Origin: a bacterium
Lineage (GTDB): Bacteria; Planctomycetota; Planctomycetia; Pirellulales; Pirellulaceae
Direction: 5' to 3'
Length of the DNA stretch: 6,144 nt
NCBI GenBank assembly: GCA_030432015.1
Contig: JAUIHJ010000516.1
Coordinates: forward strand, 1-6,144
Part shown: one piece after another, positions 5,740 through 6,144 of the stretch
Layout of the letters: each line of letters starts with the position of its first letter
Position numbering within the stretch: the first letter of the stretch is position 1
Position numbers and translations under genes: made by a program
The notes under the pieces: generated by a model
Database searches by the model: none
Told to the model about the DNA's origin: nothing
The model's input: the letters and a program-made list of their open reading frames with translations, nothing else

Positions 5740-6144
5740 ATGTTAGCAGAATTTGATTTCGCCGAGTTAGAAATTGCCTTGGAGCCGGTGGTGGAGTTTC
5801 TCAATCAGAGTTTGCACGAAGGCCGGCGGCTGGATGAAGTTGAACGTGGGCTACATGAGCGGTTACGCGTTCTGGGACTGAATCTGGTGAAAGGCTATGT
5901 AAACGCAGCCGGCGATGGCGACGAGGGGGTGATTCTTGTCCGCCATGGACACCAGTTGAAGCGTTCACCGCAACTCCACGTGCGGAAGCACCTTACTATT
6001 TTCGGACGCTTGGTGATTAAACGTTACCTCTATCAGAAACGCGCTAAGCAGGCCGGGTACAGTCCCACCGACGAGCGGCTGGGACTACCAGCAGGTGAGC
6101 AGTCATATCTCTTCGAGGAGTGGTCCCAGCGTCTGGTAACCAAT
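5740..6144 (+). CDS. ISKra4-family transposase, N-terminal part, cut by the window
   Basis: The open frame runs 135 codons from ATG (5740) to the right edge. A strong GGAGG (5727-5731) sits 8 bases before the start. The protein opens with an acidic helical segment ('MLAEFDFAELEIALEPVVEFLNQSL'-like, residues 1-25). It continues with a helical region, then 'FGRLVIKRYLY' (88-98) and 'SPTDERLGLPAGEQSYLFEEW' (about 108-128). That order (a phrase about making the strand 'FG.l...R..Y', then 'D..LGLP.G..S..l..w..R') matches the N-terminal half of ISKra4 transposases as I remember them. The DDE catalytic domain would lie beyond the window, so integrity cannot be judged. It would catalyse cut-and-paste or copy movement of its own element. 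The codons are less GC-rich than those of its neighbours, which fits an acquired element. Confidence 0.82.
   Translation, partial: MLAEFDFAELEIALEPVVEFLNQSLHEGRRLDEVERGLHERLRVLGLNLVKGYVNAAGDGDEGVILVRHGHQLKRSPQLHVRKHLTIFGRLVIKRYLYQKRAKQAGYSPTDERLGLPAGEQSYLFEEWSQRLVTN
5740..6144 (+). mobile_element. Insertion sequence, ISKra4-like, partial (left terminus not located)
   Basis: Inferred from the transposase frame. The true left end lies somewhere in 5417-5739, possibly near or including the hairpin at 5632-5660, and the right end is outside the window. Terminal inverted repeats and target duplication cannot be read from one end. Confidence 0.7.

Overview
The window looks like a chromosomal segment from a moderately GC-rich bacterium, most likely a planctomycete (Pirellulales-like). 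This is inferred from the gene families: a secreted alpha/beta hydrolase with an EF-hand-like calcium loop at its N terminus, an ECF sigma factor coupled to a small membrane protein, a secreted S12-type serine hydrolase, and an ISKra4-like transposase of a type I associate with planctomycetes. No rRNA, tRNA or CRISPR array is visible.

Layout. Bases 1-807 (minus strand) are the N-terminal 269 codons of a multi-pass membrane protein whose 3' end lies off the left edge. A 466-base divergent spacer (808-1273) with several short dyads separates it from a plus-strand secreted esterase/lipase-like protein (1274-2347). That gene converges, with a gap of only 27 bases, on a two-gene minus-strand operon: an ECF sigma factor (3458-2955) overlapping by 11 bases a four-helix membrane protein (2965-2375) that is the natural candidate for its anti-sigma factor. 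A second divergent spacer (3459-3913) is the most structured noncoding part of the window. It holds a 19-bp near-palindrome in the sigma leader, three perfect 16-bp tandem repeats, and a nested inverted repeat containing helically phased CAAGAAAG boxes. It leads into a secreted beta-lactamase-fold serine hydrolase (3914-5416). A possible terminator hairpin follows the stop codon, then a 323-base spacer with a strong 12-bp-arm hairpin (5632-5660), then the first 135 codons of an ISKra4-family transposase (5740 to the right edge).

How the parts may work together. The sigma/membrane-protein pair looks like a self-contained envelope-responsive regulatory switch. The two flanking secreted hydrolases and the repeat-rich spacer next to the sigma gene are plausible targets, but nothing in the sequence proves the link. 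I see no clearly undescribed system. The best leads are the putative non-zinc anti-sigma factor, the repeat and dyad cluster upstream of the sigma gene, the lipase-like protein that lacks an obvious catalytic histidine, and the hairpin upstream of the transposase.
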